Made by a program: the position numbers and the translations under genes. A stretch of 64,000 bases of DNA. Source: Streptococcus sp. 29887 (GTDB lineage Bacteria; Bacillota; Bacilli; Lactobacillales; Streptococcaceae). The DNA lies in assembly GCF_032595075.1 (NCBI RefSeq), contig NZ_CP118735.1:772001-836000 (forward strand), read 5' to 3'. Below, piece after piece: positions 26,951 to 35,750 of the stretch; position 1 is the stretch's first letter, and every line of letters starts with the position of its first letter. The notes beneath the pieces were generated by a model. That model saw only the letters and a list, made by a program, of their open reading frames with translations. It ran no database searches and was not told the origin of the DNA.

Positions 26951-26992
26951 AGATGTTAGCTATCGTCACCCTACTATAGTTGACAAAGAGCC
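26921..26992 (+). mobile_element. Relic of an ISL3-family element (terminal 72 bp)
   Basis: Read from 26992 leftward, the sequence GGCTCTTTGTCAACT, then TAGT and GGT, then GCTAACA matches the left end of the intact IS at 8925. On the plus strand, 26921-26959 encodes IKKEDHEVLFRC then stop, against IKKERTKFVLSRC then stop in the intact transposase. Everything further in has been lost (an in-frame TAG stands at 26918). It derives from a diverged relative, not from the copy at 8925. Between the adhesin terminator (26776) and 26921 I see nothing else. Confidence 0.8.
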
Positions 26993-26999
26993 TTTTTTA

Positions 27000-27866
27000 T
27001 CAATGCCGTTCTAGTGGCTTTTTATCTCGGTCGAGTGTAAATCCTTCCCCTAGCACTTCATGGGCATCTGTTATGGTGATAAAAGCGTGGGGGTCAATTC
27101 GATGGATGAGCTCCTTCATTTCTTGTAATTGACTTTTATAGATGACCGAGTAGATCATATTGACATTGGTCTTGCTATAGAAACCTTGTGCCTTGATAAA
27201 GGTGACGCCACGTTCAATCTCGCTATCAATGGCCTGGGCAAGCTGATCGGATTTTTGTGAAACAATCATCACTCCCTTGCTACCGTAGCCACCCTCAGTG
27301 ACAAAGTCAATGACACGGGAAGCGATGGCTACCATCATCAAGGTATATAGGACAGTTCGAAGGTCCTTAAAGACAATGACAATCAAGGTCAGAATTAGGA
27401 TATCAATGGCTAGGATAATTTGTCCAATAGAATATGGAGTGTATTTATGACCGATACGGGCGATAATATCACTCCCTCCAGTTGTTCCCCCTGAACGAAA
27501 GATGGTTCCCAGCCCCAACCCCATCAGAATGCCACCCAAGATACTGACCAAAATCAAATCTTGCTGGAGATTGATGGAGAAAGGGATTTTTTCAAAAATG
27601 GCCAGCCAAACAGTAACAGCCAAGGTCCCTAAAATACTGAGATAGAGAGTTTTTTTACCTAATATTTTCCAACCAAGAATAAACAAGGGAATGTTGATCA
27701 CAATGTTCATTATCCATGGTTGAATATGGAATAGGTAATAAATAATGAGTGCCAGTCCAGTCGCTCCTCCCTCAAACAAGCGATTGGGCATGATGAGGTA
27801 ATTTAGTCCAAAGGCAAATAGACCAGCACCAAGCAAAATCAAGACTATATTCTTTATACGAATCAT
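27000..27866 (-). CDS. YitT-family membrane protein
   Basis: 288 aa. Five or six hydrophobic segments (residues 1-185) form the YitT/DUF161 membrane domain, with the family's SGGTTGGSDIIARIG loop (about 127). A soluble DUF2179 domain follows (about 210-280; GVTFIKAQGFYSKTNVNMIY, DPHAFITITDAHEVLGEGF). The biochemical function of the family is not established; a role in transport is assumed from topology. The start has GGAGG 7 nt upstream. It is transcribed alone, against the flow of its neighbours. Confidence 0.9.
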   Translation of the reverse strand: MIRIKNIVLILLGAGLFAFGLNYLIMPNRLFEGGATGLALIIYYLFHIQPWIMNIVINIPLFILGWKILGKKTLYLSILGTLAVTVWLAIFEKIPFSINLQQDLILVSILGGILMGLGLGTIFRSGGTTGGSDIIARIGHKYTPYSIGQIILAIDILILTLIVIVFKDLRTVLYTLMMVAIASRVIDFVTEGGYGSKGVMIVSQKSDQLAQAIDSEIERGVTFIKAQGFYSKTNVNMIYSVIYKSQLQEMKELIHRIDPHAFITITDAHEVLGEGFTLDRDKKPLERH

Positions 27867-28098
27867 AAGGCCCTCCCAAGAAATCTATATATCAATTGTA
27901 AAAGATTTTCATATAAAAAACAAGTCTATTTTTCAAGTGATTTTTTGCCTATTTTTTGGTAAAATGGAATGAATATCTCAGAGCCTATTTTCACCAGTAA
28001 AGCGCATAATATCCAGTGATATTTTTTGCTAGTCTAGTAAGTGTTTGTTGAAAAACGAACAATGCTTAGCCTAAAAGATGGTCCTAGATGGAACTGCC

Positions 28099-28116
28099 AA
28101 CTGTGAATATAGGTTC
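28099..28116. repeat. 18-bp dispersed repeat, copy 1
   Basis: AACTGTGAATATAGGTTC, in the leader of tmk; the exact same 18 bases are at 41971-41988. The rest of 27867-28133 shows no clear strong promoter. Confidence 0.7.
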
Positions 28117-28133
28117 AAAGAATGAGGAGAAGG

Positions 28134-28772
28134 ATGAGTAAGGGTTTTTTTATTACATTTGAAGGTCCAGATGGGGCTGGGAAGACAACGGTTTTGCAGG
28201 AATTGTTACCAGCCTTGCAGGAGCTAGGTCCAGAAGTGGTGACAACTAGAGAACCAGGCGGAGTGGCCATTGCTGAGGACATTCGCTCCATTATTTTGGA
28301 TCCAGCCAATACGGAAATGGATGATAAGACGGAGCTCTTACTCTTTATCGCAGCCCGTCGTCAGCACTTGAAAGAAAAAATCTTACCTCCCTTGGCTGAA
28401 GGTAAGTTGCTTTTAATTGATCGCTTTATCGATTCCTCCATTGCCTATCAAGGCTTTGGAAGGGGCTTGGATGTGGCTGATATTAACTGGCTCAATCAGT
28501 TTGCGACAGATGGCTTGAAACCTGATTTGACCCTCTATTTTGACATTGATGCAGAAGAGGGTCTAGCTCGAATTGCTCGCAATGCGGATCGAGATGTGGA
28601 CCGTCTGGACATGGAAAAGGCAGATATGCATAAGCGTGTTCGGCAGGGCTATCTCAGTATTTTAGAAAAAGAGCCAGAGCGTTTGGTCAAGATTGATGCT
28701 AGTCAGCCTTTAGATGCTGTTGTTGCGGATGCTTTGTCAGTCATTAAGAAACGGTTTGCGGAAAGAGCATGA
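28134..28772 (+). CDS. tmk: Thymidylate kinase
   Basis: It phosphorylates dTMP to dTDP for DNA synthesis. 212 aa from ATG 28134; an ATG four codons earlier (28122) is possible, but family members start MSKGF and the GGAGAAGG run fits 28134 better. The P-loop is [10 protein letters not shown] (residues 10-19). The DR(Y/F) motif is present as [16 protein letters not shown], and a Lid-like [11 protein letters not shown] follows. The stop overlaps the start of holB (ATGA), beginning a tight tmk-holB-yabA-rsmI operon, an arrangement common in Firmicutes. Confidence 0.96.
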   Translation: MSKGFFITFEGPDGAGKTTVLQELLPALQELGPEVVTTREPGGVAIAEDIRSIILDPANTEMDDKTELLLFIAARRQHLKEKILPPLAEGKLLLIDRFIDSSIAYQGFGRGLDVADINWLNQFATDGLKPDLTLYFDIDAEEGLARIARNADRDVDRLDMEKADMHKRVRQGYLSILEKEPERLVKIDASQPLDAVVADALSVIKKRFAERA

Positions 28773-29653
28773 AAATTGAAGAACTAAGACAGTTACAAGC
28801 TGGCCTATTCCAGCGATTTGTGACCATTTTGGAGCAAGGACGTCTGGCCCATGCCTATCTGTTTTCTGGTGATTTTGCCAGTTATGACATGGCTATTTTT
28901 CTCAGCCAGTCCTTATTTTGTGGGGAAAAAGTAGGTGTGTTACCTTGTCAGAATTGTCGAACTTGTCGTTTGATTGAAGCGGGTGAGTTTTCAGATGTGA
29001 CCTTGCTAGCTCCCCAGGGCAATATCATCAAGACAGAAACTGTTCGTGAATTGGTCAAGAATTTTTCTCAGTCAGGTTTTGAATCTAGCAAACAGGTTTT
29101 TATCATTCGAGATGCTGAGAAAATGCATGCCAATGCAGCCAATTCTCTCCTGAAAGTAATCGAGGAACCTCAGTCGGATATCCATACTTTTCTCTTGACC
29201 AATCAGGAAGAAGCAGTGCTTCCGACCATTAAAAGTCGAACCCAGATTATCGGCTTTCCTAAAAATCTGTCCCTCTTGGAGCGGATGCTGGAGGAAGAAG
29301 GTTTGTTGAAAAACCAGGCCAGTCTGTTAGCACGACTGGTTTCTAGTCAGGAAGAGGCCCTGAAATTAGCAGAGAATAAGAATTTTCTGGAGCTAATGGG
29401 TCAGGCTAGGAAATTTATCGACCTGCTGCTGACCGACAGCAATCGGGCTTATTTGCAGGTAGGTAGCTTGCTTTCCTTGGCTGTGGAAAAGGCAGAGCAA
29501 GGACGATTGTTTGATTTACTCAGTCTATTATTAGCAGAAAGAATGTCGGAGCCACAGGTAATTGAAAAAATGGATAACCTACTAAGAGCCAAGGAAATGT
29601 GGCATGCCAATGTCAGCCTACAGAATAGTTTGGAGTATCTGACATTAAAATAA
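28769..29653 (+). CDS. holB: DNA polymerase III delta' subunit
   Basis: 294 aa. Clamp-loader subunit, part of the complex that loads the sliding clamp. It shows the AAA+-like N-terminal domain without a working P-loop (YLFSGDF), a zinc-binding module ([16 protein letters not shown], about residues 51-66), and the sensor region [12 protein letters not shown] with KSRTQII. These are the usual delta' features, including its inability to bind ATP. It overlaps tmk by 4 bp and is followed by yabA 15 bp later. Confidence 0.94.
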   Translation: MKIEELRQLQAGLFQRFVTILEQGRLAHAYLFSGDFASYDMAIFLSQSLFCGEKVGVLPCQNCRTCRLIEAGEFSDVTLLAPQGNIIKTETVRELVKNFSQSGFESSKQVFIIRDAEKMHANAANSLLKVIEEPQSDIHTFLLTNQEEAVLPTIKSRTQIIGFPKNLSLLERMLEEEGLLKNQASLLARLVSSQEEALKLAENKNFLELMGQARKFIDLLLTDSNRAYLQVGSLLSLAVEKAEQGRLFDLLSLLLAERMSEPQVIEKMDNLLRAKEMWHANVSLQNSLEYLTLK

Positions 29654-29668
29654 GCAGAAAGGAAGACC

Positions 29669-29986
29669 ATGGATAAGAAAGAAATTTTTGATGCCCTAGA
29701 TGATTTTTCACAAAATCTCTTGACCACCTTAGCAGAGGTAGATGCCATAAAGAAGCATTTACAGGGTGTCATTGATGAAAATACGACCTTGCGTTTGGAA
29801 AATTCCAAATTGCGTGAGCGTCTTGAGAAGGAAGATAAGATAGGCCATAAGTCATCCAACTTTGGTAAGGAAAACTTGGAACATATCTACGAAGATGGCT
29901 TCCATATCTGTACCTTCTCTTATGGACAACGCAGGGAAAATGATGAACCGTGTATGTTCTGCATTGAATTATTGAATCGAGAATAG
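29669..29986 (+). CDS. yabA: Replication initiation control protein YabA
   Basis: 105 aa. An N-terminal coiled coil (about residues 1-60, tetramerisation) and a C-terminal zinc cluster (HIC...CMFC, residues 80-101) are the YabA layout. In Bacillus it binds DnaA and DnaN and restrains initiation. The position between holB and rsmI is the conserved one. RBS AGAAAGGAAG precedes the ATG. Confidence 0.94.
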   Translation: MDKKEIFDALDDFSQNLLTTLAEVDAIKKHLQGVIDENTTLRLENSKLRERLEKEDKIGHKSSNFGKENLEHIYEDGFHICTFSYGQRRENDEPCMFCIELLNRE

Positions 29987-29987
29987 C

Positions 29988-30851
29988 ATGAAAGTACAAA
30001 AATCATTTAAGGGACAGACTAGCTTTGGGACCTTATATCTGGTTCCTACCCCTATTGGAAACCTTCAGGATATGACCTTTCGAGCTATCCAGGCCTTGAA
30101 AGAAGTAGATGTCATTGCAGCGGAAGATACTCGCAATACAGGACTTCTGCTCAAACATTTTGAGATTGAAACTCGTCAAATCTCCTTCCATGAGCACAAT
30201 GCTCATGAAAAAATTCCAGTTCTGATAGACTGGCTCAAGTCGGGTCAATCCATTGCCCAGGTATCTGATGCAGGTCTGCCTTCTATCTCGGATCCTGGTC
30301 ATGACTTGGTCAAGGTGGCGATTGAAGAAAACATCCCAGTTGTAGCCCTACCTGGTGCTTCAGCAGGTATTACAGCCTTGATTGCCTCGGGATTGGCTCC
30401 CCAGCCACATATTTTCTATGGTTTTTTACCGAGAAAAGCAGGGCAACAAAAGGACTTTTTCCAAGAAAAACGTGCCTACCCTGAAACACAGATTTTCTAT
30501 GAATCTCCTTATCGGGTAGCGGATACCTTGGAAAATATGCTATCCGTCTATGGAGATCGCCAAGTGACTATCGTTCGGGAATTGACCAAGCTCTATGAAG
30601 AGTACCAGCGAGGAAGTATCACAGAAGTTCTAGATTATCTGAAGGAAAATCCCCTTAAGGGTGAGTGTTTAATCATCGTTGCAGGTGTTGGTGAAGAAGA
30701 GTTACCATCCGTAGACGAAGTGGATCTAAAGGCAGAGGTGGAAAAGGAAATCGCAATGGGGCGCAAACCCAACCAGGCCATCAAGGAAGTAGCTAAACGC
30801 TACCAACTCAAAAAACAAGAAGTATATGATCTATATCATGGACTAGGCTGA
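29988..30851 (+). CDS. rsmI: 16S rRNA (cytidine-1402-2'-O)-methyltransferase
   Basis: 287 aa, tetrapyrrole-methylase fold. It methylates the ribose of C1402 in 16S rRNA with S-adenosylmethionine, fine-tuning the decoding site. Landmarks: LYLVPTPIGNLQDMTFRA (residues 17-34), AAEDTRNTGLLLKHF, VSDAGLPSISDPG, LPGASAGITALIASGL and FYESPYRV. It starts 1 bp after the yabA stop and closes the operon; the terminator overlaps its stop codon. Confidence 0.96.
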   Translation: MKVQKSFKGQTSFGTLYLVPTPIGNLQDMTFRAIQALKEVDVIAAEDTRNTGLLLKHFEIETRQISFHEHNAHEKIPVLIDWLKSGQSIAQVSDAGLPSISDPGHDLVKVAIEENIPVVALPGASAGITALIASGLAPQPHIFYGFLPRKAGQQKDFFQEKRAYPETQIFYESPYRVADTLENMLSVYGDRQVTIVRELTKLYEEYQRGSITEVLDYLKENPLKGECLIIVAGVGEEELPSVDEVDLKAEVEKEIAMGRKPNQAIKEVAKRYQLKKQEVYDLYHGLG

Positions 30852-30864
30852 GTCTAGTCCTTTT
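30840..30864 (+). terminator. Terminator of tmk-holB-yabA-rsmI operon
   Basis: GGACTAG (30840-30846) pairs with CTAGTCC (30854-30860), followed by TTTT. The rsmI stop TGA (30849-30851) sits in the loop. Confidence 0.7.
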
Positions 30865-30907
30865 CTCATTTTCCGTACCTTTTCTGAGAATGTAGCTTAT
30901 TTTATGG

Positions 30908-30933
30908 AATTTTCAGAATACTTGTGATATAAT
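30908..30933 (+). promoter_or_regulatory. serC promoter with CodY-like box
   Basis: TATAAT at 30928-30933 with a TGA extension. AATTTTCAGAATACT (30908-30922) matches the CodY consensus AATTTTCWGAAAATT at 13 of 15 positions and lies over the -35 region. Confidence 0.55.
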
Positions 30934-30961
30934 GAACGCATTCTAATTTTGGAGGGAATTT

Positions 30962-32053
30962 ATGACAATCTACAACTTCTCTGCAGGTCCTGCAGTATTG
31001 CCAAAACCAGTGCTTGAACGCGCTCAAGCTGAATTCTTGGACTACAATGGTTCGGGAATGAGTGTTTTGGAGATGTCCCATCGCTCCAAAGACTTTGATG
31101 ATATTATTAAAGGTGCTGAAGCAACCCTTCGTGAACTCATGGCTATTCCGGATAACTATAAAGTTATTTTCTTGCAAGGTGGAGCATCTTTGGAATTTAC
31201 CATGATTCCTCTCAATTTTGCCCAAGGTAAAAAAGCCTACTATTTAGCAGGTGGTTCATGGGGTAAAAAAGCCTATACTGAGGCTGTAAAACTGTCTAAG
31301 ACCATTGACTTTGAACCAATCTTGCTGGGCTCAACAGAAGATATCACCTATGCAGAATTGCCAACTTTTGATAAAAACGATATCGATCCAAACGCAGCTT
31401 ATGTTCACTTGACCACCAACAATACCATCGAAGGTACAGCTGTTTACGACATTCCAGATACCAACGGCGTTCCAGTTATTGGCGATATGTCTTCCAATAT
31501 CCTGGCTGCTCGTTACAATGTAGAAGACTTTGCCATGATTTATGCAGGGGCTCAGAAGAACATCGGGCCAGCTGGTGTGACAGTTGTCATTGTGCGTGAG
31601 GATTTCCTTAACGATCAACCAATGCTTTCAAGCATGTTGGACTACCGTATTCAAGCAGAAAATGAGTCACTATATAACACGCCGCCTGCATACTCTATCT
31701 ACATTTCTAAGCTAGTCTTTGAATGGGTCAAAGAAATTGGTGGTGTGGACGAAATGGAGAAAATCAACCGCGAAAAGTCTGGCTTGCTTTATGACTACAT
31801 TGATCAGTCTAATTTCTACAAAAACCCAGTTCGTAAAAAAGAAGAGCGATCAGTAGCTAATATTCCATTTGTGTCCCCAAGTGAAGAGCTGGATGCCAAA
31901 TTTGTCAAAGAAGCGACAGCAGCAGGCTTCAAGAACATCAAGGGCCACCGTTCTGTTGGCGGTATGCGAGCATCCCTCTACAATGCCTTCCCACGTCAAG
32001 GTGTGGTCGACTTGATTGACTTCATGAAAAAATTTGAAGCGGAGAATGCTTAA
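30962..32053 (+). CDS. serC: Phosphoserine aminotransferase
   Basis: 363 aa, full length. PLP-dependent fold-type I enzyme that converts 3-phosphohydroxypyruvate and glutamate to O-phosphoserine. Landmarks: [15 protein letters not shown] at the N-terminus, [30 protein letters not shown] and the PLP lysine in [10 protein letters not shown]; the end has [15 protein letters not shown] follows GGAGGG. The next gene starts on its stop codon (TAATG), then serA follows, so the two enzymes of the phosphorylated serine pathway are in one unit. A CodY-like box suggests amino-acid control. Confidence 0.97.
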   Translation: MTIYNFSAGPAVLPKPVLERAQAEFLDYNGSGMSVLEMSHRSKDFDDIIKGAEATLRELMAIPDNYKVIFLQGGASLEFTMIPLNFAQGKKAYYLAGGSWGKKAYTEAVKLSKTIDFEPILLGSTEDITYAELPTFDKNDIDPNAAYVHLTTNNTIEGTAVYDIPDTNGVPVIGDMSSNILAARYNVEDFAMIYAGAQKNIGPAGVTVVIVREDFLNDQPMLSSMLDYRIQAENESLYNTPPAYSIYISKLVFEWVKEIGGVDEMEKINREKSGLLYDYIDQSNFYKNPVRKKEERSVANIPFVSPSEELDAKFVKEATAAGFKNIKGHRSVGGMRASLYNAFPRQGVVDLIDFMKKFEAENA

Positions 32054-32610
32054 TGGAAATCCGTCTTGCACATCCCAATGAAGTAGGATCAATTTGTCAG
32101 ATTATGGATCAGGCCAAGGCTTTCCTAGCAGATTCTGGCAGTAGCCAATGGCAAGGTGCTTATCCTAATCAAGATACGATTTTTGAGGATATTTTAAGTG
32201 GCAAGGGCTATGTTGGTCTGGTGGACGGTAAAGTTGCTGTATATGCGGCTGTATTTCGTGGGACAGAGGCTGCCTATGAAGCCATTTATGACGGCAAGTG
32301 GCAGCACAATAATCCTCTCTATACGACTATTCACCGTGTGGCGGTTGCTGAAGGTTTCCGTGGCCAAGGTGTGGTTCAGACCTTCCTACAAGGGATAATT
32401 GAAGGGCAAAAGGGACCAGATTTCCGCTGTGACACCCATGAGAAAAACCTGCCCATGCAACACATTCTGGAAAAACTAGGCTTTGTCTATTGTGGCAAAA
32501 TTCCCTTGGACGGAGAACGCCTAGCCTACCAAAAAATCAAGCATAAGAGCGAACGCAGTCTCTATCAGGAGGTTAGTGAAGACGATCGTTGGTTACTTGG
32601 AAATAATTAA
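32053..32610 (+). CDS. GNAT-family N-acetyltransferase between serC and serA
   Basis: 185 aa. GNAT domain with motif A VAVAEGFRGQGVVQTFLQGI (about residues 96-115) and a downstream HEKNLPMQHILEKLGF, typical of the RimJ/RimL-like or small-molecule branches. The substrate is unknown. Its start codon overlaps the serC stop (TAATG), so translation is coupled. Location inside the serine cluster suggests a link to amino-acid metabolism, but this is context only. Confidence 0.85.
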   Translation: MEIRLAHPNEVGSICQIMDQAKAFLADSGSSQWQGAYPNQDTIFEDILSGKGYVGLVDGKVAVYAAVFRGTEAAYEAIYDGKWQHNNPLYTTIHRVAVAEGFRGQGVVQTFLQGIIEGQKGPDFRCDTHEKNLPMQHILEKLGFVYCGKIPLDGERLAYQKIKHKSERSLYQEVSEDDRWLLGNN

Positions 32611-32627
32611 AAATATGAAAGAAAGTC

Positions 32628-32651
32628 AGGCGGAGGCTCTTCCGCCTTTTT
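32628..32651 (+). terminator. Intra-operon terminator/attenuator before serA
   Basis: AGGCGGA/TCCGCCT stem with GGCTCT loop and five T. It lies between the GNAT gene and serA, so it may reduce readthrough. Confidence 0.65.
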
Positions 32652-32662
32652 AGGTAAGAATA

Positions 32663-33844
32663 ATGGTATTTAGCGTACGAACATTTAACAATATTAACCA
32701 AGTTGGTCTGAAGGAATTGGGCAATCGTTTCCAGATTGATGGAGATCATGCAGCAAATCCAGATGCCTTTATCATCCGTTCTGAAAACTTGCACGGCTTT
32801 GATTTTCCTGAAAATCTCAAGGCTATTGCCCGCGCGGGTGCAGGGACCAACAATATCCCAATCGATGAAGCGACTGAGAAAGGGATTGTGGTCTTCAATA
32901 CTCCTGGAGCCAATGCCAACGCCGTAAAAGAAGCAGTCATTGCTTCTATCCTCTTGTCTGCGCGTGACTATATCGGTGCGACTGCTTGGACCAATACCTT
33001 GTCAGGTGATGATGTGCCAAAGCAAGTGGAGGCAGGTAAGAAGCAGTTTGCAGGGACTGAAATTTCAGGCAAAACCCTTGGTGTTATCGGACTCGGTGCT
33101 ATCGGTGCCCGTATTGCCAACGATGCTCGCCGTCTAGGTATGAATGTTCTTGGCTACGATCCGTATGTGTCTATTGAAACAGCATGGAGCATTTCTAGTC
33201 ACGTCAAGCGTGTAGATGATTTGAAAGAAATTTTTACCAATGCCGACTATATCACTGTCCACGTTCCTTTGACAGATAAGACCCGTGATTTGTTCAATGC
33301 GGACAGTTTTGGTCAAATGAAAAAAGGGACAACCTTAATCAACTTTGCTCGTGGTGAATTGGTCAACAATGCCGACTTGTTTGAAGCTATTGAAGCAGGA
33401 GTTATCAAGAAGTACATTACTGACTTTGGTACCGAAGAAGTACTTAATAAGGACAATATTATCGTCTTCCCACACGTTGGAGGCTCAACAGAAGAAGCGG
33501 AGCTTAACTGTGCTATTGCGGCTGGTCAAACCATCCGACGCTTTATGGAGACTGGTGAAATTATCAACTCCGTCAATTTCCCAAATGTCAAACAATTTTT
33601 GGATGCTCCATATCGTATCACCTTGATTAACAAGAATATTCCAAATATGGTAGCAAAAATTACTACAGCCGTGTCTGAATTGGGCATTAACATTGACAAT
33701 ATCATTAACAAGTCAAAAGGTGACTATGCCTATACCTTGCTAGACTTGGATGAGGCAGATAAGGGTAAAATTGACCAGTTGGTTGCTAATTTTGAAGCAA
33801 CAGAGTCTATAGTTAAGGTTCGTGTTATCAAAAATAAAAACTAA
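32663..33844 (+). CDS. serA: D-3-phosphoglycerate dehydrogenase
   Basis: 393 aa. First committed enzyme of serine synthesis, oxidising 3-phosphoglycerate with NAD. Landmarks: RAGAGTNNIPI, Rossmann motif GVIGLGAIGARIAND, INFARGELVNNADL (catalytic Arg region), FPHVGGSTEEAE (catalytic His), and a C-terminal ACT domain (about residues 318-393, NIPNMVAKITTAVSELGINI). This is the short SerA form with ACT but without the intervening substrate-binding domain. The RBS is weak (AGGTAAG). It ends 2 bp before ogt. Confidence 0.95.
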   Translation: MVFSVRTFNNINQVGLKELGNRFQIDGDHAANPDAFIIRSENLHGFDFPENLKAIARAGAGTNNIPIDEATEKGIVVFNTPGANANAVKEAVIASILLSARDYIGATAWTNTLSGDDVPKQVEAGKKQFAGTEISGKTLGVIGLGAIGARIANDARRLGMNVLGYDPYVSIETAWSISSHVKRVDDLKEIFTNADYITVHVPLTDKTRDLFNADSFGQMKKGTTLINFARGELVNNADLFEAIEAGVIKKYITDFGTEEVLNKDNIIVFPHVGGSTEEAELNCAIAAGQTIRRFMETGEIINSVNFPNVKQFLDAPYRITLINKNIPNMVAKITTAVSELGINIDNIINKSKGDYAYTLLDLDEADKGKIDQLVANFEATESIVKVRVIKNKN

Positions 33845-33846
33845 GT

Positions 33847-34341
33847 ATGTATGTAAAAAACATCTACCAGAGCCCACTAGGTCCCATGTCCTTGGTAGCC
33901 AGTGATAGAGGCTTGCGCGGTGCCTGGTTCGAAGGGCAGAAATATTTTGAACGTGGTTTAGATGAAAAGCCTGTGCTAGGCTCACATCCTATTTTAAACA
34001 GTACAAGACTGCTCCTAGATGCATACTTTTCAGGTGAGCAGGTAGATTTTTCAGACCTCCCCTTAGAGCCTGTTGGGATAGATTTTCAAGAAAAAGTCTG
34101 GCGGCTATTAAAAGAGATACCGCATGGCCAGACGACCAACTATGGAAGACTGGCCCAGCAACTTGGTCTTCGGTCTGGTCAGGCTGTGGGGGGAGCGATT
34201 GGGCGTAATCCCTACTCTATCATTGTTCCCTGTCATCGTGTTCTCAATCAAAAGGGACAGTTGACAGGTTATGCAGGTGGCTTGGACAAGAAAATCTGGC
34301 TCTTGCAACATGAAAATCCACACTTTGAGGTGAAAAAATGA
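33847..34341 (+). CDS. ogt: Methylated-DNA-protein cysteine S-methyltransferase
   Basis: 164 aa. Direct-reversal repair protein that moves the alkyl group from O6-alkylguanine to its own cysteine. The active site is IVPCHRVLNQKGQLTGYAGG (about residues 127-146). The DNA-binding helix reads TNYGRLAQQLG and the arginine-finger region RSGQAVGGAIGRNP. It starts 2 bp after serA and overlaps the next gene by 4 bp (ATGA), so it is co-transcribed with serine genes. Confidence 0.94.
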   Translation: MYVKNIYQSPLGPMSLVASDRGLRGAWFEGQKYFERGLDEKPVLGSHPILNSTRLLLDAYFSGEQVDFSDLPLEPVGIDFQEKVWRLLKEIPHGQTTNYGRLAQQLGLRSGQAVGGAIGRNPYSIIVPCHRVLNQKGQLTGYAGGLDKKIWLLQHENPHFEVKK

Positions 34342-34691
34342 TTTTATATTATGAGTATCCTAAATGCTCGACCTGTCGGGCAGCCAAGGCAGAGCTAAAG
34401 AGTTTGGGCTTGGAATTTGAAGCAATTGACATTAAGGCGACGCCTCCCAGTGCTGACCAGCTCAAATCTTGGATGGAAGCAACTGGTTTAGACTTGAAAA
34501 AGTATTTTAATACGTCTGGTAATAGTTACCGTGAACTTGGTCTTAAAGATAAATTTGATAGTTTGACTGTGGACCAAGCATTAGACTTATTAGCTAATGA
34601 TGGCATGCTGATTAAGCGTCCCTTGCTGATTCAGGATGGAAAAATCTTGCAGATTGGTTATCGAACAAAATACGAAAATCTCGGTTTATAG
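34338..34691 (+). CDS. ArsC/Spx-like thioredoxin-fold protein
   Basis: 117 aa, ArsC family (PF03960). N-terminal CxxC motif YPKCSTCRAAKAEL (residues 7-20), later FNTSGNSYRELGLK and the RPLLIQDG segment with the family's conserved Arg-Pro. It is of the YffB/Spx-like subgroup. Real arsenate reductases and Spx regulators share this layout, so function cannot be decided; no ars genes are nearby. It overlaps ogt by 4 bp and ends inside a terminator hairpin. Confidence 0.85.
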   Translation: MILYYEYPKCSTCRAAKAELKSLGLEFEAIDIKATPPSADQLKSWMEATGLDLKKYFNTSGNSYRELGLKDKFDSLTVDQALDLLANDGMLIKRPLLIQDGKILQIGYRTKYENLGL

Positions 34692-34705
34692 GGCCGAGAT
34701 TTTTT
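34676..34705 (+). terminator. Terminator at end of serC-to-ArsC-like operon
   Basis: AAATCTCGG/CCGAGATTT stem with a 9-nt loop that includes the stop codon, then a T run. It can also act for the convergent CDF-like gene. Confidence 0.85.
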
Positions 34706-34723
34706 GATGATTGAGCGAAAATT

Positions 34724-35620
34724 CTAGAGAGCATATTCCACGGTGATGTACTCATGATGTTGTTTGAGGGTATCAAGGATATGGGGCTTCTTGGCAACAA
34801 GCTGTCGCATGATGTCGTGTTCAACATCTTGAAGGTGTATCTTTATCCGAACCTGCATGCCTTGTTTATAGATATGAATATCCACATCCTCAGTTTCTTC
34901 TAAGTATTGTTCTAATATCTCATAAAGACATTCTTGAATTTCAGGTAGATGGACAGTACCATGGGCTAGTTCTTTAAATGAGGTAATGAGTAGGGTGAGA
35001 GGTTCCTTGAATGAGATTAGGGCAAGAGCAAGGGTTACGAAGAAATCACCTGTATAATGCAGAAAATCTAGGGGGCTCTTGTTAGGGATAAAGGCTAAGA
35101 ATAGAAAGGCTACTCCAATGGCTGCTGAAATCAGACCGTCAATCAGATTGCCCTTGGCCTCGGCGGCGATGATGGTCGAAATATTGCCGATTTTTTTATT
35201 CATATAGCGATTGTAGGCATAAAGACCAAAGCAGACAAAGAGCATTATACTGGTGTAGGGGATAACAGGTCCAGTGGTCATCTTGTGGGCAATGCCATGG
35301 ACAAAGTAAGCAAAGGCGGTTGCTGCAGTTTCTAAGACAGCAAAAATCAGGAGAAGTAAGGTTGCCAAGGATTTCATAATGGCATAGAGTGGTTCTAAAA
35401 AGTGTAATCCTTGGGGAAAGGTTGCCGTTTTCCTATGACTATGCTTGGAGATATGGTATGCGACCAGGGAAGATATAAAGGCAATGAGGGAAAAAACGCC
35501 ATCAAGCAAGAGGGCATTTAGGTCAGTCATGATATAGACGGCTAGACCTGCTAAACCGTTTAAGCCATTGATAATAGCAGAAACGGTCAAGCAATGTGCT
35601 TCAATTTTCTTTGGATTCAT
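34724..35620 (-). CDS. Cation diffusion facilitator-like membrane protein
   Basis: 298 aa. An N-terminal domain with about six membrane helices and a C-terminal cytoplasmic ferredoxin-like domain (about residues 205-298) give the CDF layout. CDF proteins export divalent metals in exchange for protons. As aligned by eye, the metal-site motifs are not canonical: LLLDGVFSL and AKGNLIDGLIS keep an Asp each but lack the usual His/Asp partners four residues away. Specificity may therefore be altered. The RBS GGAGG precedes the start. Transcribed alone, opposite to the serine operon. Confidence 0.82.
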   Translation of the reverse strand: MNPKKIEAHCLTVSAIINGLNGLAGLAVYIMTDLNALLLDGVFSLIAFISSLVAYHISKHSHRKTATFPQGLHFLEPLYAIMKSLATLLLLIFAVLETAATAFAYFVHGIAHKMTTGPVIPYTSIMLFVCFGLYAYNRYMNKKIGNISTIIAAEAKGNLIDGLISAAIGVAFLFLAFIPNKSPLDFLHYTGDFFVTLALALISFKEPLTLLITSFKELAHGTVHLPEIQECLYEILEQYLEETEDVDIHIYKQGMQVRIKIHLQDVEHDIMRQLVAKKPHILDTLKQHHEYITVEYAL

Positions 35621-35724
35621 TGATGACCTCCTTAACTGGTTTATTATATATTTATTATATCAATCTTTTTACTTTTCGGCAAGCGTGATGAATGTGCAAT
35701 CAAAACTGTTCTGTAAATGAAAAA

Positions 35725-35746
35725 AAGAAGAGCTAGAGCTCTTCTT
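35725..35746 (-). terminator. Terminator of exoA
   Basis: AAGAAGAGCT and AGCTCTTCTT pair around AG; on the minus strand a T run follows. Confidence 0.85.
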
Positions 35747-35750
35747 AATA

